Shown: one piece after another, positions 63,840 through 64,000 of the stretch
Layout of the letters: every line of letters starts with the position of its first letter
How positions within the stretch are numbered: the first letter of the stretch is position 1
NCBI GenBank assembly: GCA_013298505.1
Contig: JAAFHY010000001.1
Span: 124,001 to 188,000, forward strand
From: Cytophagales bacterium
GTDB taxonomy: Bacteria > Bacteroidota > Bacteroidia > Cytophagales > Cyclobacteriaceae
Length of the DNA: 64,000 nt
Direction of reading: 5' to 3'
Notes under the pieces: generated by a model
Databases searched by the model: none
Told to the model about the DNA's origin: nothing
The model's input: the letters and a program-made list of their open reading frames with translations, nothing else
Translations under genes and position numbers: made by a program

Positions 63840-63858
63840 AAATAGAAGTGGCTTGAGC

Positions 63859-64000
63859 ATGAATAAGATCCGCATCGAAATACCATCCTTAACCGAGAAC
63901 ATAAGGATGATAGAGAGTTTCATCGACAACGCTAAAGAGAAGTACCATCTCAACGATGATATCTATGGCAACATTATGATTGCCGTTACCGAAGCGGTTA
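63859..64000 (+). CDS. RsbW-like ATP-binding protein (truncated by window end)
   Basis: Only 47 codons are visible (MNKIRIEIPSLTENIRMIES then KYHLNDDIYGNIMIAVTEAV). The N-box start DIYGNIMIAVTEAV fits the anti-sigma factor serine/threonine kinase ATPases (HATPase_c_2, RsbW/SpoIIAB-like). In Bacteroidota such short ATPases often follow DUF4175 genes. It begins 19 bases after that gene and likely shares its transcript. Confidence 0.8.
   Translation, partial: MNKIRIEIPSLTENIRMIESFIDNAKEKYHLNDDIYGNIMIAVTEAV

Overview
The window looks like chromosomal DNA of a Bacteroidota bacterium, most likely of the order Cytophagales. The evidence is family content: a GldJ-type gliding/type IX secretion lipoprotein, DUF3857 transglutaminase-like proteins, an AsmA-like giant protein, a DUF4175 protein, Bacteroidota-type FtsX permeases and a TonB-dependent receptor. 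Start codons are often TTG or GTG, Shine-Dalgarno sites are weak, and a few promoters fit the Bacteroidota -7 motif TAnnTTTG. Almost all of it is gene-dense core genome. I see no tRNA, rRNA, CRISPR array, prophage or integrative element, and no gene-free stretch over 300 bases.

Layout. 1-7.5 kb: housekeeping genes (LolC/E-like permease cut by the window edge, rbfA, a membrane protein, rpiB-tatC, glyA, an LpxL-type acyltransferase, an SDR enzyme). 7.5-13.5 kb: three DUF3857 paralogues, one with catalytic Cys/His and two without. 13.5-22.5 kb: radA (carrying an in-frame palindromic repeat), a PG1098-like methyltransferase, mfd, gldJ and comF. 22.5-31.2 kb: a GH3-family protein, a LpxB-N-domain membrane protein, and a heavy-metal efflux cassette (adaptor, TolC-like, CzcA/CusA-like pump, small His-rich protein). 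31.4-37.2 kb: an FtsX-type permease, a decayed Fic gene, a TonB-dependent receptor and its small partner. 37.4-40.6 kb: an acyl-CoA dehydrogenase / phosphotransferase / 3-hydroxyacyl-CoA dehydrogenase operon resembling hydroxy-acid catabolism. 41-47.3 kb: AsmA-like protein, aldehyde dehydrogenase, a secreted transglutaminase-like protein and a shrunken IS256 copy. 47.4-53.8 kb: a fatty-acid beta-oxidation operon (MarR regulator, fused hydroxyacyl-CoA dehydrogenase/enoyl-CoA hydratase, thiolase, acyl-CoA dehydrogenase). 53.9-64 kb: ATP-grasp enzyme, TMEM175-type channel, PadR regulator plus permease, HhH protein, AhpD-like protein, DUF4175 protein and the start of an RsbW-like ATPase.

The most unusual structure is in the beta-oxidation operon. 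Every junction between its genes carries a related GTTGTTCGTT-type palindromic element. In one of the three junctions the two arms lie about 365 bases apart and enclose a four-helix-bundle (S23/IVP-family) gene. This reads like one element family with empty copies and one gene-carrying copy, and I do not know a published description of it.
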